A DNA stretch of 64,000 bases from contig NZ_SORW01000028.1 of NCBI RefSeq assembly GCF_004405105.1, forward strand, positions 62,001-126,000, read 5' to 3'. The notes below the pieces were generated by a model, which had not been told where the DNA came from, did not search any database, and saw nothing but the letters and a program-made list of their open reading frames with translations. A program made the position numbers and the translations under genes. Below, piece after piece: positions 10,333 through 18,867 of the stretch (positions are counted from its first letter, which is position 1; each line of letters opens with the position of its first letter). Origin of the DNA: Jeotgalibacillus sp. R-1-5s-1 (GTDB lineage Bacteria > Bacillota > Bacilli > Bacillales > Jeotgalibacillaceae).

Positions 10333-11316
10333 ATGAAGGTGTTAATCTTTACTGAAGGCGGGAGTCAAAGTGGATTTGGACATATTTCAAGATGTTGCTC
10401 TATTTACGATGAATTAGAGCGGAGAGCTATTAGCGTAAAATTTATTATTTGTGGGGATAAAAAACATATAAGTGAAACTCTGAAGAATAGAAAATACGAA
10501 CTTTATAATTGGACTGAACTTCAAAATATTAAAAGAATCAATCTGAAAGATATGATATGTATAATAGATTCATATAAAGCATCTTCTGCCATATACAATT
10601 ATATCGCCAACCAATCAATTAAAATTTTATGCATAGATGATTATAACCGTTTAAATTATCCGGAAGGTATTGTATTAAATCCATCGATATATACAGACGA
10701 ACATTATTATCCTGAAAACATGAATATCAAATATTTATTAGGAAAAGAATACATCATTCTTAGAGATGCATTTTATAGTCGACATACAAAAATAATAAAT
10801 AAAGATGTACAAAAAGTATTGATTACTTTAGGAGGCTCAGACATAAGAAACCTTACACCGAAAATAATGGACTGCCTAAAAGTATATCCACATATTTCTA
10901 AAAACGTAGTAATTGGAAGCGGCTTCAACAATATTAATGAAATTAAGCAAAAATGTGATTGTAAAACTAATCTACATTACAACTTAATCGATGAAGATAT
11001 GAAAAATTTTATAGACGTTTCTGACATAGTAATAACAGCAGCTGGACAGACTGTATATGAATTGCTGAGTAGGAGAACACCTTTTATTCCCATTCAAGTG
11101 GTTGATAATCAGAAATACACGACAAAAGGTTTAATTAAATTTAATTTGGTAAATAAAATTTTGAACTGGGAAAAAGTAGATTTTGAAAAAGATTTAATGA
11201 ATGAGTTTAATATACTTATGAACTATGATGAAAGAGTAGCCTTAAACAAAAGATACAAAACTCTAATTGATACTTCTGGTATAAAAAAAATTGTTACCGC
11301 ATTATTAGAAAGTTAA
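10333..11316 (+). CDS. pseG: UDP-2,4-diacetamido-2,4,6-trideoxy-beta-L-altropyranose hydrolase, PseG
   Basis: PseG (327 aa) removes UDP from the diacetamido sugar before condensation by PseI. It is a GT-B-fold, MurG-like enzyme: the N-terminal GGSQSGFGHISRCCSIYDEL holds the catalytic-site GFGH motif, LGGSDIRNLTPKI lies near residue 170, and ITAAGQTVYELLSRRTPFI near residue 235 is the family C-terminal signature. The ATG at 10333 is preferred because the one at 10324 abuts the AAGGA site. The gene is very AT-rich (many AAT, ATT and AAA codons) compared with pseB/pseC. A 175-bp AT-rich gap without other features follows. Confidence 0.88.
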   Translation: MKVLIFTEGGSQSGFGHISRCCSIYDELERRAISVKFIICGDKKHISETLKNRKYELYNWTELQNIKRINLKDMICIIDSYKASSAIYNYIANQSIKILCIDDYNRLNYPEGIVLNPSIYTDEHYYPENMNIKYLLGKEYIILRDAFYSRHTKIINKDVQKVLITLGGSDIRNLTPKIMDCLKVYPHISKNVVIGSGFNNINEIKQKCDCKTNLHYNLIDEDMKNFIDVSDIVITAAGQTVYELLSRRTPFIPIQVVDNQKYTTKGLIKFNLVNKILNWEKVDFEKDLMNEFNILMNYDERVALNKRYKTLIDTSGIKKIVTALLES

Positions 11317-11491
11317 TGTCAAGTGAATTAAATTTGGAAACAATACTATAATCTGGATTTGGGATAATAATTATTATTTCCTGAAAATCACCATAAAAAA
11401 ACGAGAAATTTTAAAATATCAAGCTTTATTTTTTTGTAGCCGATTATGTATATATGTATAGAATTATTTAACATGAGAATAGGTGAAATGA

Positions 11492-12202
11492 ATGAAAGTG
11501 GCAATTTTTTCAGATATACATGGAAATAACTACTCATTTGAAAGAGCATTTAATTCCATGTTAGATGATAATGTAGATTATTTTCTTTTCTGTGGTGATA
11601 TTTGTGGTTATTATTACAATCAGAACGAAATAATTGATGTGTTAAGATCAATCAAAAACATTCGTTGCATATTAGGAAATCACGATAAGATGTTTTTAGA
11701 TATTATGAAAGGCAAGGTAGATTTAGAATTTTATTCAGGAAAATACGGAAAATCTTTCGAAAACCTTTCTTTTAATATTACAAAAGAGAATTTTCTTTTT
11801 TTGGAAAAACTACAAAGTGAGTGTGTATTAACAATAGATGGACTGAATATTGCTATGTTTCATGGTACACCATGGGATTCATTAAATGAATATTGTTATC
11901 CTGATTATAATTTTGATAAATATAAAGAATTTAACTTTGATTATATACTTCAGGGACATACTCATTATAGATTAAATAAAAAAATTGGAAATACACACAT
12001 AATTAATCCGGGTTCACTTGGACAACCTAGAGATGGAAAACCGCCATGTTATGTACTTCTTGATACTACTACCCGGAGTATTGAATTTATATCCATTAAA
12101 TATGAAATTGAAAAGTTAATTTCTGAAATAAAAGGATTTGATGCTGAGCCAGCATATCTCGTCGAAGTTTTGAAAAGGAGTTTTAAGTATGCTGAAGAAT
12201 AG
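11492..12202 (+). CDS. Calcineurin-like metallophosphoesterase (YfcE/MJ0936-type)
   Basis: A 236-aa metallophosphoesterase. All metal-binding motifs are visible: FSDIHGNNYSF (D-x-H), FCGDICG (GD), LGNHDKMF (GNH[DE]), MFHGTPW and QGHTHYRL (GHTH), ending with the family's INPGSLGQPRDG. Members act on phosphodiesters or phosphomonoesters; the substrate here is unknown. It lies inside the nonulosonic-acid cluster, its end overlapping the ATP-grasp gene by 14 bp, so the two are probably functionally paired. It could remove a phosphate from a sugar intermediate or act on a nucleotide-linked decoration; neither can be decided from sequence. Not a canonical Pse pathway enzyme. Confidence 0.8.
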   Translation: MKVAIFSDIHGNNYSFERAFNSMLDDNVDYFLFCGDICGYYYNQNEIIDVLRSIKNIRCILGNHDKMFLDIMKGKVDLEFYSGKYGKSFENLSFNITKENFLFLEKLQSECVLTIDGLNIAMFHGTPWDSLNEYCYPDYNFDKYKEFNFDYILQGHTHYRLNKKIGNTHIINPGSLGQPRDGKPPCYVLLDTTTRSIEFISIKYEIEKLISEIKGFDAEPAYLVEVLKRSFKYAEE

Positions 12203-13157
12203 GAACCTGAAATTATTTGTGACTGGTATTGGTGGAGATATAGGATTTGGAATTTTAAAGTGTTTAAACGAGATAAAATATCACTCTATGCTTGTAGGTT
12301 GCGACATTAACGATTATCCAATTGGGAAACTTGAAGTGGATAAATTTCACATAGCCCCTAAGGCTTCTGAAAAAGATCACTATATAAATTTCATGTTAGA
12401 GATATGTTTGAAGTATGATATAGATATAATTATACCTAGCTCCGAACAAGAAATAAAAGTATTAAATGAAAACAAAGAATTATTTAATACTTATAACATA
12501 AAAATATTAATAAATAATAATTTTATAGTTAGGAATTTTACAGATAAGCATAAAACAATAGAGTTTTTCAAAAAAAATCACATCAAGCACCCTAAAACAT
12601 ATATATTGAAAGAATTTAAAGGAGAATTAAAATTCCCTATAATTCTAAAACTTAAGGAATCAGTAGGGGGTAAAGGCATATTTAAAATAGATGATGAAAT
12701 AGACTTAGATTATTTTAAGAAGAAACATCAAGATGCAATTGTTCAGGAAATCATAGGTACAATAGATAATGAATATACAATAGGGATATTTTCGGATGGA
12801 AAGTCAACTTATAATATCGCTTTTCAAAGATACTTAGGTTTCGGGAGTTTAAGTCGGCAAGTAAAGTTAGTTCAAGATGAAAAGATTGATCAGTTGTCAA
12901 AAAAAATTGCGAAAATTACTAATTTAAGAGGATCTATTAATGTACAAGTTAGGAAAGACTTTACTGGAGAATATATACCCTTTGAAATTAACCCTAGGTT
13001 ATCTAGCACTATTTATTTTAGACATTATTTCGGATTCGAAGATTTAAAATGGTGGTTAGACATATATCTAGGTAATAAAATCTGCTATACTCCTAAGTTT
13101 AAAAAAGGAGTTGGCGTAAGGACATTAAATGAGGTTTTTTTTGATTTAGAGAAATGA
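12189..13157 (+). CDS. ATP-grasp family ligase (carbamoyl-phosphate-synthase-like)
   Basis: A 322-aa ATP-grasp protein. A Rossmann-like N-terminal pre-ATP-grasp domain (VTGIGGDIGFGILKCL; residues about 1-110) is followed by the ATP-grasp fold with LKLKESVGGKGIFKI (about residue 155), EIIGTIDNEYTIGIF (about 190) and the Mg-binding PFEINPRLSSTIYF (about 265). Such enzymes join a carboxylate to an amine or thiol through an acylphosphate. Within a pse cluster, a plausible role is attaching an acyl or amino-acid substituent to the sugar, but this is inference. The start at 12189 follows AAAAGGAG and lies inside the preceding gene. Strongly AT-rich. Confidence 0.78.
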   Translation: MLKNRNLKLFVTGIGGDIGFGILKCLNEIKYHSMLVGCDINDYPIGKLEVDKFHIAPKASEKDHYINFMLEICLKYDIDIIIPSSEQEIKVLNENKELFNTYNIKILINNNFIVRNFTDKHKTIEFFKKNHIKHPKTYILKEFKGELKFPIILKLKESVGGKGIFKIDDEIDLDYFKKKHQDAIVQEIIGTIDNEYTIGIFSDGKSTYNIAFQRYLGFGSLSRQVKLVQDEKIDQLSKKIAKITNLRGSINVQVRKDFTGEYIPFEINPRLSSTIYFRHYFGFEDLKWWLDIYLGNKICYTPKFKKGVGVRTLNEVFFDLEK

Positions 13158-13170
13158 GAGGTACTTGATC

Positions 13171-14223
13171 ATGAATCGTGTTATTAAAATTGGAAATAGG
13201 GACATTACTAAAGAGTCCACAGTATTTATTATCGCTGAAATGTCTGCAAATCATGGACGAGATATAGATATTGCCAAAAAAACAATAAAAGCAGCTAAGG
13301 AAGCAGGGGCTGATGCTATAAAAGTTCAAACTTTTACTCCTGATACTATTACGATTGATTGCGATACTGAGCATTTTAAACTGAATCAAGGAACTATATG
13401 GGATGGAAGAACTCTATATGATTTATATAAAGAGGCCTATACCCCATGGGAATGGCACGAAGAACTCATGAATTATGCTAAAGAACTCGGACTCATTTGC
13501 TTTTCTAGTCCTTTTGATCATACAGCTGTAGATTTCCTAGAGAAATTAAATGTACCGGCTTATAAAATTGCATCCTTTGAAATAACAGATATTCCTTTAA
13601 TAGAGTATACAGCTTCTAAGATGAAACCAATGATCATTTCAACTGGCATTGCTACAATTGGTGAAATAGATGAAGCAGTAAATGCTTGTAGAAGAAAAGG
13701 TAATGATCAGATCATTTTGCTGAAGTGTACGTCCGCATATCCGGCAAAAATTGAGGATGCCAATCTAAGAACGATCCCAAACTTGAAAGAAACATTTCAT
13801 GTGGAAGTGGGTTTATCAGATCATACGATCGGTTCAACTGTTCCTGTTACAGCTGTAGCATTAGGAGCAAAGGTTATAGAAAAACACTTTATTCTGGATA
13901 AAAGTATAGGAGGACCGGACTCCAGCTTCTCAATGGACCCTCAAGAATTTAAAAGCATGGTTGAAGCAGTTAGGGATGCGGAAAATTCTATGGGTAAAGT
14001 TGACTACGAGATGACTGATAAAAAGAACAAGAGTCGTGAATTTGCGAGGTCTCTTTTTGTAATTAAAGATATCAAAGCTGGAGAAATTTTCACAAACGAA
14101 AATGTGAAATCAATTCGACCAGGCTATGGTTTACCACCCAAGTATATTGATGAAATAATAGGTTCAATCTCGACCAGAGATTTAAAAAGAGGAACTCCTG
14201 TTAATTGGGGCCATATAAAATGA
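13171..14223 (+). CDS. pseI: Pseudaminic acid synthase, PseI
   Basis: PseI (350 aa) condenses the hexose released by PseG with phosphoenolpyruvate to give pseudaminic acid. It is a NeuB-family TIM barrel (residues about 5-275) with a C-terminal SAF/antifreeze-like domain (about 290-350). FIIAEMSANHGRDI, the ADAIKVQTFTPDTIT segment, SSPFDHTAVDFLEKL and GLSDHTIGSTVPV are family motifs; IEKHFILDKSIGGPDSSFSM is the PseI/NeuB signature. The ATG at 13171 follows GAGAGG at 13157-13162 by 8 nt; an upstream TTG at 13165 is less likely. Last gene of the sugar cluster. Confidence 0.92.
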   Translation: MNRVIKIGNRDITKESTVFIIAEMSANHGRDIDIAKKTIKAAKEAGADAIKVQTFTPDTITIDCDTEHFKLNQGTIWDGRTLYDLYKEAYTPWEWHEELMNYAKELGLICFSSPFDHTAVDFLEKLNVPAYKIASFEITDIPLIEYTASKMKPMIISTGIATIGEIDEAVNACRRKGNDQIILLKCTSAYPAKIEDANLRTIPNLKETFHVEVGLSDHTIGSTVPVTAVALGAKVIEKHFILDKSIGGPDSSFSMDPQEFKSMVEAVRDAENSMGKVDYEMTDKKNKSREFARSLFVIKDIKAGEIFTNENVKSIRPGYGLPPKYIDEIIGSISTRDLKRGTPVNWGHIK

Positions 14224-14294
14224 TGGTTTCACGTATCTGTTTGAAATTTTCATACTTTATTAAACTTACTCAAGCAAATAATTCAGATGTATCT

Positions 14295-14320
14295 TAAGTT
14301 TTTTATATAGATGCCGATTA
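14295..14320 (+). promoter_or_regulatory. Possible SigD promoter between pseI and the 122-aa gene
   Basis: TAAG at 14295-14298 and GCCGATTA at 14313-14320 with a 14-nt spacer resemble SigD elements with one mismatch in each box. It lies about 220 bp upstream of the next start codon, which is long. The rest of the 317-bp gap 14224-14540 is AT-rich with no gene or clear terminator. Confidence 0.4.
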
Positions 14321-14540
14321 TAATAAAAACGATATTAATAATTTCATACTAATTTTTCGTAAATTGTGTCTGTTAGTAACAATCCAATTAACTTTATTGT
14401 ATAAACACAAAAATAAGTTAATGCTCGATGTATGTCATTCTTATTAAGAAAAACGGAAAAAATATTCAGTTCTTGAAAAACTTATGTAATTGTCTGATTT
14501 AGACATGTGTTAAATTAAATTCAGTTTAGGATGTGATGAT

Positions 14541-14909
14541 ATGGAAAAGTATAGTGATGTAATAAAGCAGGCAGTTAATTTATCGGATACTATTCTGGAA
14601 GCAATTTTACATACCCGTAAATTGATTGATGAGTGCAAAAATGAACAGGCAATTTTTATGTTTGAGGAATCAATGAAGGGCTATGCTCAACTTAATACTT
14701 CTATAAAGCCAATAGCATTAGAGATAGAAAATAATGACTTATGCACAGTGCTCGATAATATAACTGATTCAGCGTATAATGTTGTGGAATTCTTTGGATT
14801 CAAAGATTTTCAAAAAGTCATAGAGATACTTCAGTTCTCTTTAATTCCACAGTTCAGTCAGTTTCAGCGTATAATGACATCTTCATTTGAACCATTACTT
14901 TTACAATAA
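14541..14909 (+). CDS. Unrecognised small helical protein in the flagellar cluster
   Basis: A 122-aa protein I do not recognise. It is predicted by eye to be almost entirely helical and soluble: long stretches of charged and aliphatic residues (MEKYSDVIKQAVNLSDTILE, then KNEQAIFMFEESMKGYAQLN), no signal peptide or membrane segment, one cysteine pair far apart. Size and helix pattern recall flagellar export chaperones of the FliT/FlgN kind, but no motif proves this. ATG at 14541 follows AGGATGTG. It is 12 bp upstream of a YjfB-family motility gene and before flaG, so a flagellar role is likely from context only. Confidence 0.7.
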   Translation: MEKYSDVIKQAVNLSDTILEAILHTRKLIDECKNEQAIFMFEESMKGYAQLNTSIKPIALEIENNDLCTVLDNITDSAYNVVEFFGFKDFQKVIEILQFSLIPQFSQFQRIMTSSFEPLLLQ

Positions 14910-14921
14910 AGGAGAGATTGG

Positions 14922-15122
14922 ATGGATATTGCACTATTATCAATGGCAATGAGCCAAGGGCAGCTTCAGCAGAATACGTCAATCGCCCTAATGAAAAAAC
15001 AAATGGGTCAGGCAGAGCAGCAGGGTGCAGCGTTACAGGAGCTGATGAGCTCAGCTGATTCCTTGGCTATTCAACATGCTGCACAGCCACACTTAGGCGG
15101 GAATATTGATATTAAGCTTTAA
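14922..15122 (+). CDS. YjfB-family putative motility protein
   Basis: A 66-aa protein of the YjfB family (putative motility protein), small Gln/Met/Ala-rich proteins found near motility genes in Bacilli and Clostridia. MDIALLSMAMSQGQLQQNTS and the KKQMGQAEQQGAALQELM core are typical; the C terminus ends with short polar residues after HPHLGG-like HLGGNIDIKL. It has no membrane segment. The start follows AAAGGAGAG by a normal spacing. It probably shares a transcript with the preceding 122-aa gene and ends at a terminator immediately downstream. Its biochemical role is unknown. Confidence 0.85.
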   Translation: MDIALLSMAMSQGQLQQNTSIALMKKQMGQAEQQGAALQELMSSADSLAIQHAAQPHLGGNIDIKL

Positions 15123-15124
15123 TC

Positions 15125-15153
15125 AGCAGTCCTATCATAAGGGCTGTTTTTTT
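15125..15153 (+). terminator. Terminator after the YjfB gene
   Basis: CAGTCCT pairs with AGGGCTG across a 6-nt loop and is followed by seven T residues. Confidence 0.85.
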
Positions 15154-15214
15154 ATGCTGTGATATTGAATAAGAATTGATGCATATCAAAAAAATTACAC
15201 ACTATCCTCTACAC

Positions 15215-15238
15215 TATACACCTGTCATGACCGATATA
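15215..15238 (+). promoter_or_regulatory. Weak SigD-like promoter before flaG
   Basis: CCGATATA at 15231-15238 fits the SigD -10, but the best -35 (TATA at 15215-15218) is poor and only 12 nt away. Plausible because flaG begins 33 bp downstream after its own terminator-isolated gap. Confidence 0.4.
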
Positions 15239-15270
15239 AAGAATAAATATGAATGCAGGAGAGGGATGAC

Positions 15271-15657
15271 ATGAAGATTCAAGTTGCATCAAACACCACG
15301 GTGAACCGTGAGCTGTTAGATAAGATCGTCCAGGAGCGCCGCCCAAATGAAACACCAAATGTAACAGAAGCTGCCGTGGAGCAGGCAAAAGAGGCTGTGA
15401 AAAAAGCCAAGCGTGATGAAAACAGCCATGAAACACTGCAGGAGATACAGCGTCAGGTTGATCAGACAAATAAATTGTTTGAAGTCAATTATACGACTGT
15501 TAAATTTAATGTTCATGAAGAAACTGAAAGACTGATGATTAAGGTGGTTGACAAAAAAACGGAAGAAGTCGTCCGTGAGATTCCATCAGAAGAATTTCTT
15601 GATATGGTTTCACGAATGGTTGAATATATGGGATTCATGATTGACGAAAAAGCTTAA
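15271..15657 (+). CDS. flaG: FlaG family flagellar protein
   Basis: FlaG (128 aa; YvyC in B. subtilis) is a soluble protein encoded just before fliD in many flagellated bacteria and linked to filament length control. The C-terminal FlaG core is clear: FEVNYTTVKFNVHEETERLMIK followed by EVVREIPSEEFLDMVSRM. The N-terminal half is charged and probably disordered. The ATG at 15271 is chosen because GGAGAGGG precedes it; the upstream in-frame ATG at 15253 lies before that site. It is followed by its own terminator, so fliD has a separate promoter. Confidence 0.9.
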   Translation: MKIQVASNTTVNRELLDKIVQERRPNETPNVTEAAVEQAKEAVKKAKRDENSHETLQEIQRQVDQTNKLFEVNYTTVKFNVHEETERLMIKVVDKKTEEVVREIPSEEFLDMVSRMVEYMGFMIDEKA

Positions 15658-15660
15658 AAG

Positions 15661-15709
15661 ACAGTCCTTTGAAACGGAAAAACGATTCCGGAGCAGAGGA
15701 CTGTTTTTT
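15661..15709 (+). terminator. Terminator after flaG
   Basis: ACAGTCCT at 15661-15668 pairs with AGGACTGT at 15697-15704, with an inner CGGAA/TTCCG stem, followed by six T residues. Confidence 0.85.
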
Positions 15710-15720
15710 GATATTTTTTC

Positions 15721-15747
15721 TAAACTTCATGGACAACGTGCCGATAC
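15721..15747 (+). promoter_or_regulatory. SigD promoter of fliD
   Basis: TAAA at 15721-15724 and GCCGATAC at 15740-15747 with a 15-nt spacer: seven of eight -10 bases and all -35 bases match SigD. It lies about 65 bp upstream of fliD and directly after the flaG terminator. Confidence 0.82.
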
Positions 15748-15810
15748 TACTTATAGAAGAAAATTGGCTTCTTTGTTCGGAATTTATAGAAGCCTGGAGG
15801 GATGATAAAA

Positions 15811-17952
15811 ATGGATCGAATTCGATTTGGTGGTCTGGCCTCAGGTTTTGATACCCAAAGCATTGTTGAAAATCTGATGAGGGCTGAACGTCTTCCTTTT
15901 GATAAAATCAAACAGCAGAAGCAGGCACTGCAGTGGAAGCTGGAGGATTACCGTTCTGTTAATACAAAGCTGTCTACATTTAGAGACAGTCTTTTGAATA
16001 TGCGTTTACAGTCAACCTTCACATCTAAGACTGTTGCATCTTCTGATACCAGTAAAATAACAGCAACAGCGAACTCATCAGCTGGTAATGTATCTTATAC
16101 TTTTGACAAGGTGACGGCACTTGCTACTGCTGCAACCAACAATAGCGCTGATAAGATTAGTGCAGATGGCATTAAACTTGATTCGACACAAAGTATCTCA
16201 TCACAGAGAGATGTTTTTGATGGTTTAACTTTTCATGCTACTGCAGTCAAAGTCGGGACTGCTGTCACGGATAAAATCGAAGTAAAGACTACAGGTACAG
16301 ATTTTAGACTTAGCAATATGTCTGCAGGTGGAGAAGTTCAGTTTGGTGCCAACCCACCTGTAATTAAGGTCAATGGAGATGCAAGAAACCTAATTACAAG
16401 TGCAACAGCAGAACTTGGGGACAATGACGTCCGTCTTTTGAAAAATGGGAATCTGGAGTTTGGTAAAGCGTTAGCTGTTAATGATGAAATTCAAGTAGAT
16501 TATAATTACCTCCAGGTGGATACAGTCAGAACGAATTCCACACCAACTAGTCAGCTTCAGCTGAGACAGCACGGATTTGTGAATTCGGTGGACGTGCCTG
16601 CTAAGATTAAAACATTCAGCTATACGACTAACGCAAGCGGACAGAGAACATATGGAGCTGAAAAGAACTGGTCCCAGGGAACGATTACTCCGGGTGACTC
16701 ATTTGAAACAGCGGTTGGAAAGCTTGAAAATGATGAATACCTTGTGGACAATGAAGGGAAAATACATTTTGGAGAGCAGCTGGCAGCGAATACTGAGTTG
16801 AGGGCAACTTATGCTCATGAATATGCGAAGGCTTCTGTAGAGGTTCACAGGGAAGCAGGAAGTGAAGTAAAGGAATTTAAATTTGATGGGAATCTTACGT
16901 TGGATCAGGTGATCTCAAGAGTAAATAGCGCTAATATTGGCATTAATATGTTTTATGACAAACAGGCTGATAAGGTTGCCGTAACACGAACTGAGACAGG
17001 GAATTTCAACGATAATAGTACTGAGGGTGTTCCTGATACTGCTAAGGAAATGATCTTCGGCAATGATTTCTTTGGTTCTGCTCTAAAACTTGATTCAGCG
17101 GGAGAAATAAATGGAACGAATGCGCAGTTTACAATGAATGGCCTTAAGACTGAAAGATCCTCTAATGCATTTACTGTAAACGGAATGTCTTTCACTCTAA
17201 AAGGGACGTTTGATAGCACTAATAACAGTGGGGATAACTCTGTTTCTATAACGTCATCAAATGATACAGACAATGCATTGGAAAACATCAAAAAATTCGT
17301 AGAAGAATATAACACGCTCATTGACGAAATGAACGGCAAGCTTCGTGAAGAAGTAAACCGTGACTATAAGCCGTTAACAGATGAACAGCGTGAATCCCTC
17401 TCCGAAAAAGAAATTGAAAAGTGGGAAGAGGAAGCACGTAAAGGTAATCTGAGAAATGATCAGTATTTACGTTCTGCCATTGACGGTATGCGATCAAGGT
17501 TTTATGAGTCAGTTAATACAGGCGGTGCTTTTTCTAACCTGACTCAGATCGGGATCACGACAACCCGTAATTATATGGATGGCGGTAAGCTTGAGATCAA
17601 TGAGGATAAGCTGAGAGAGGCGCTTGAAACAGATGCGGATTCTGTTTATCAGCTGTTTGCTGCAGATGGTGAAGGTAACCGTGGTATTGCCCGTACGATT
17701 GGGGATACAGTGAGTACGACGATCACGCGCATTACAGACCACGCAGGTAACGGGATTCGTACGAATCAGTCCTTTACACTCGGACGAAACCTTGACGACA
17801 TTGACAGCCGGATCTCTAATTTTGAACGTCGCCTTCAATCGACTGAGGACCGTTACTGGAAGCAGTTTGCCGCATTTGAAAAAGCAATGCAGCAGCAGAA
17901 TGACCAGCTGAGCTATATGCTTTCACAGCTTGGTATGAACCAGCAGCAATAA
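15811..17952 (+). CDS. fliD: Flagellar filament cap protein FliD (HAP2), enlarged
   Basis: FliD (713 aa) forms the pentameric cap at the filament tip that folds incoming flagellin. The N-terminal MDRIRFGGLASGFDTQSIVE and the C-terminal half (about residues 480-713: LENIKKFVEEYNTLIDEMNG, LSQIGITTTRNY-like LTQIGITTTRNYMDGGKLEI, DDIDSRISNFERRLQSTEDR) are diagnostic. The protein is some 200 aa longer than B. subtilis FliD; the extra sequence is in the middle (about 110-400), the surface-exposed region, matching the enlarged flagellin. The ATG at 15811 is preferred because GGAGG at 15796-15800 abuts the earlier ATG at 15802. Heads fliD-fliS-fliT. Confidence 0.96.
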   Translation: MDRIRFGGLASGFDTQSIVENLMRAERLPFDKIKQQKQALQWKLEDYRSVNTKLSTFRDSLLNMRLQSTFTSKTVASSDTSKITATANSSAGNVSYTFDKVTALATAATNNSADKISADGIKLDSTQSISSQRDVFDGLTFHATAVKVGTAVTDKIEVKTTGTDFRLSNMSAGGEVQFGANPPVIKVNGDARNLITSATAELGDNDVRLLKNGNLEFGKALAVNDEIQVDYNYLQVDTVRTNSTPTSQLQLRQHGFVNSVDVPAKIKTFSYTTNASGQRTYGAEKNWSQGTITPGDSFETAVGKLENDEYLVDNEGKIHFGEQLAANTELRATYAHEYAKASVEVHREAGSEVKEFKFDGNLTLDQVISRVNSANIGINMFYDKQADKVAVTRTETGNFNDNSTEGVPDTAKEMIFGNDFFGSALKLDSAGEINGTNAQFTMNGLKTERSSNAFTVNGMSFTLKGTFDSTNNSGDNSVSITSSNDTDNALENIKKFVEEYNTLIDEMNGKLREEVNRDYKPLTDEQRESLSEKEIEKWEEEARKGNLRNDQYLRSAIDGMRSRFYESVNTGGAFSNLTQIGITTTRNYMDGGKLEINEDKLREALETDADSVYQLFAADGEGNRGIARTIGDTVSTTITRITDHAGNGIRTNQSFTLGRNLDDIDSRISNFERRLQSTEDRYWKQFAAFEKAMQQQNDQLSYMLSQLGMNQQQ

Positions 17953-17982
17953 AATTGAAAGACAAAAGGAGAGGTTTTTCCC

Positions 17983-18384
17983 ATGGCAATGGCAAATCCT
18001 TACGCGAAATATCAGAATAATACAGTGACAACCGCTTCCCCGCAGGAATTGACGTTCATGTTGTATAACGGCTGTCTGAAGTTTATGAATCAGGCAAAAG
18101 CGGCGATGCAGGAAGAAAATATCGAAGAGCGTAATCGTTTAATCGGCCGTGCTCAGGCGATTGTACAGGAGTTTATGGTGACGCTTGATCTGAATGCTGA
18201 CGTTTCAAAAGGGATGCTGCAGCTTTATGATTATGCGAACAGTAAGCTAGTGGATGCGAATGTGAAGAATGATCTTGCTTCACTTGAGCAGGCGGAAGAA
18301 GTGATTCAGCAGCTCCGTGATACGTGGAAGGAAGCAATGCAGCTGAATCGTCAACAGCAGTTCGGGAATAAGGATCAGGCTTAA
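17983..18384 (+). CDS. fliS: Flagellar export chaperone FliS
   Basis: FliS (133 aa) is the cytosolic chaperone that binds the C terminus of flagellin and prevents premature polymerisation. The N-terminal NPYAKYQNNTVTTASPQELT and helix LTFMLYNGCLKFMNQAKAAM are family signatures, as is the four-helix length. The start at 17983 follows AAAGGAGAGG. Its stop codon overlaps the fliT start (TAATG), so the two chaperones are translationally coupled. Confidence 0.95.
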   Translation: MAMANPYAKYQNNTVTTASPQELTFMLYNGCLKFMNQAKAAMQEENIEERNRLIGRAQAIVQEFMVTLDLNADVSKGMLQLYDYANSKLVDANVKNDLASLEQAEEVIQQLRDTWKEAMQLNRQQQFGNKDQA

Positions 18385-18737
18385 TGGCAGTTCTCCATGA
18401 GCTATCAAAGCTTCACCGTTCTATGCTGTTGTTTATCCGAAACGATGCGGAGAAGGCGGAACGCGAGATTGTGATTGAGCGCATTAATCAGTTTCACGCT
18501 GAGCGAGCCGTGCTGCTTGATCAAGTAACACCTCCTGAAACGGATGAAGATCGCGAGCGGGTGAATGAAATTCTTCAGTTTAACGAACTGATTACCCGTT
18601 TTATCGAACAATCCGGTGCAGAAGTCAAAAAAGACATCCAGCTGCACCGTCAGAAGAAAAAACAAAATCGTCAGTATGTTGATCCCTACAGTCAGCAGAG
18701 AGGGATGGACGGGGCGTTTTACGATACGAAGAAATAG
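18384..18737 (+). CDS. fliT: FliT-like flagellar protein
   Basis: A 117-aa helical protein in the fliT position, directly after fliS with a one-base overlap. In other bacteria FliT is a chaperone for the FliD cap. Sequence conservation in this family is low; the evidence is the length, the helical charged composition (DAEKAEREIVIERINQFHAE) and the position. A basic Gln/Lys-rich tail (LHRQKKKQNRQYVDPYSQQR) resembles the tails of Bacillus FliT proteins. Followed by a strong terminator. Confidence 0.82.
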   Translation: MAVLHELSKLHRSMLLFIRNDAEKAEREIVIERINQFHAERAVLLDQVTPPETDEDRERVNEILQFNELITRFIEQSGAEVKKDIQLHRQKKKQNRQYVDPYSQQRGMDGAFYDTKK

Positions 18738-18740
18738 ATA

Positions 18741-18769
18741 AGCAGCCGGAAAATTTCCGGCTGCTTTTA
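18741..18769 (+). terminator. Terminator after fliDST
   Basis: AGCAGCCGGAAA pairs with TTTCCGGCTGCT with a minimal loop, followed by TTTT. Ends the conserved flagellar block. Confidence 0.9.
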
Positions 18770-18805
18770 AATTTGTCAAACTTGTGAATTGGTTAATTAG
18801 CACTA

Positions 18806-18830
18806 TAAAACATCAAACATCTTCCGATAA
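18806..18830 (+). promoter_or_regulatory. SigD promoter of the first chemoreceptor gene
   Basis: TAAA at 18806-18809 and CCGATAA at 18824-18830 with about 14 nt between them. The start codon is 38 bp downstream. Chemoreceptor genes in Bacillus are typical SigD targets. Confidence 0.75.
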
Positions 18831-18867
18831 TAGTAAAGGATAGATTGAAATTACTGGAGGATGAAAG

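Noticed and set aside
11412-11446. GCCGATTA at 11439 as a SigD promoter for the phosphoesterase gene
   Set aside because: One mismatch in the -10 and the nearest TAAA is 23 nt away, outside the usual spacing.
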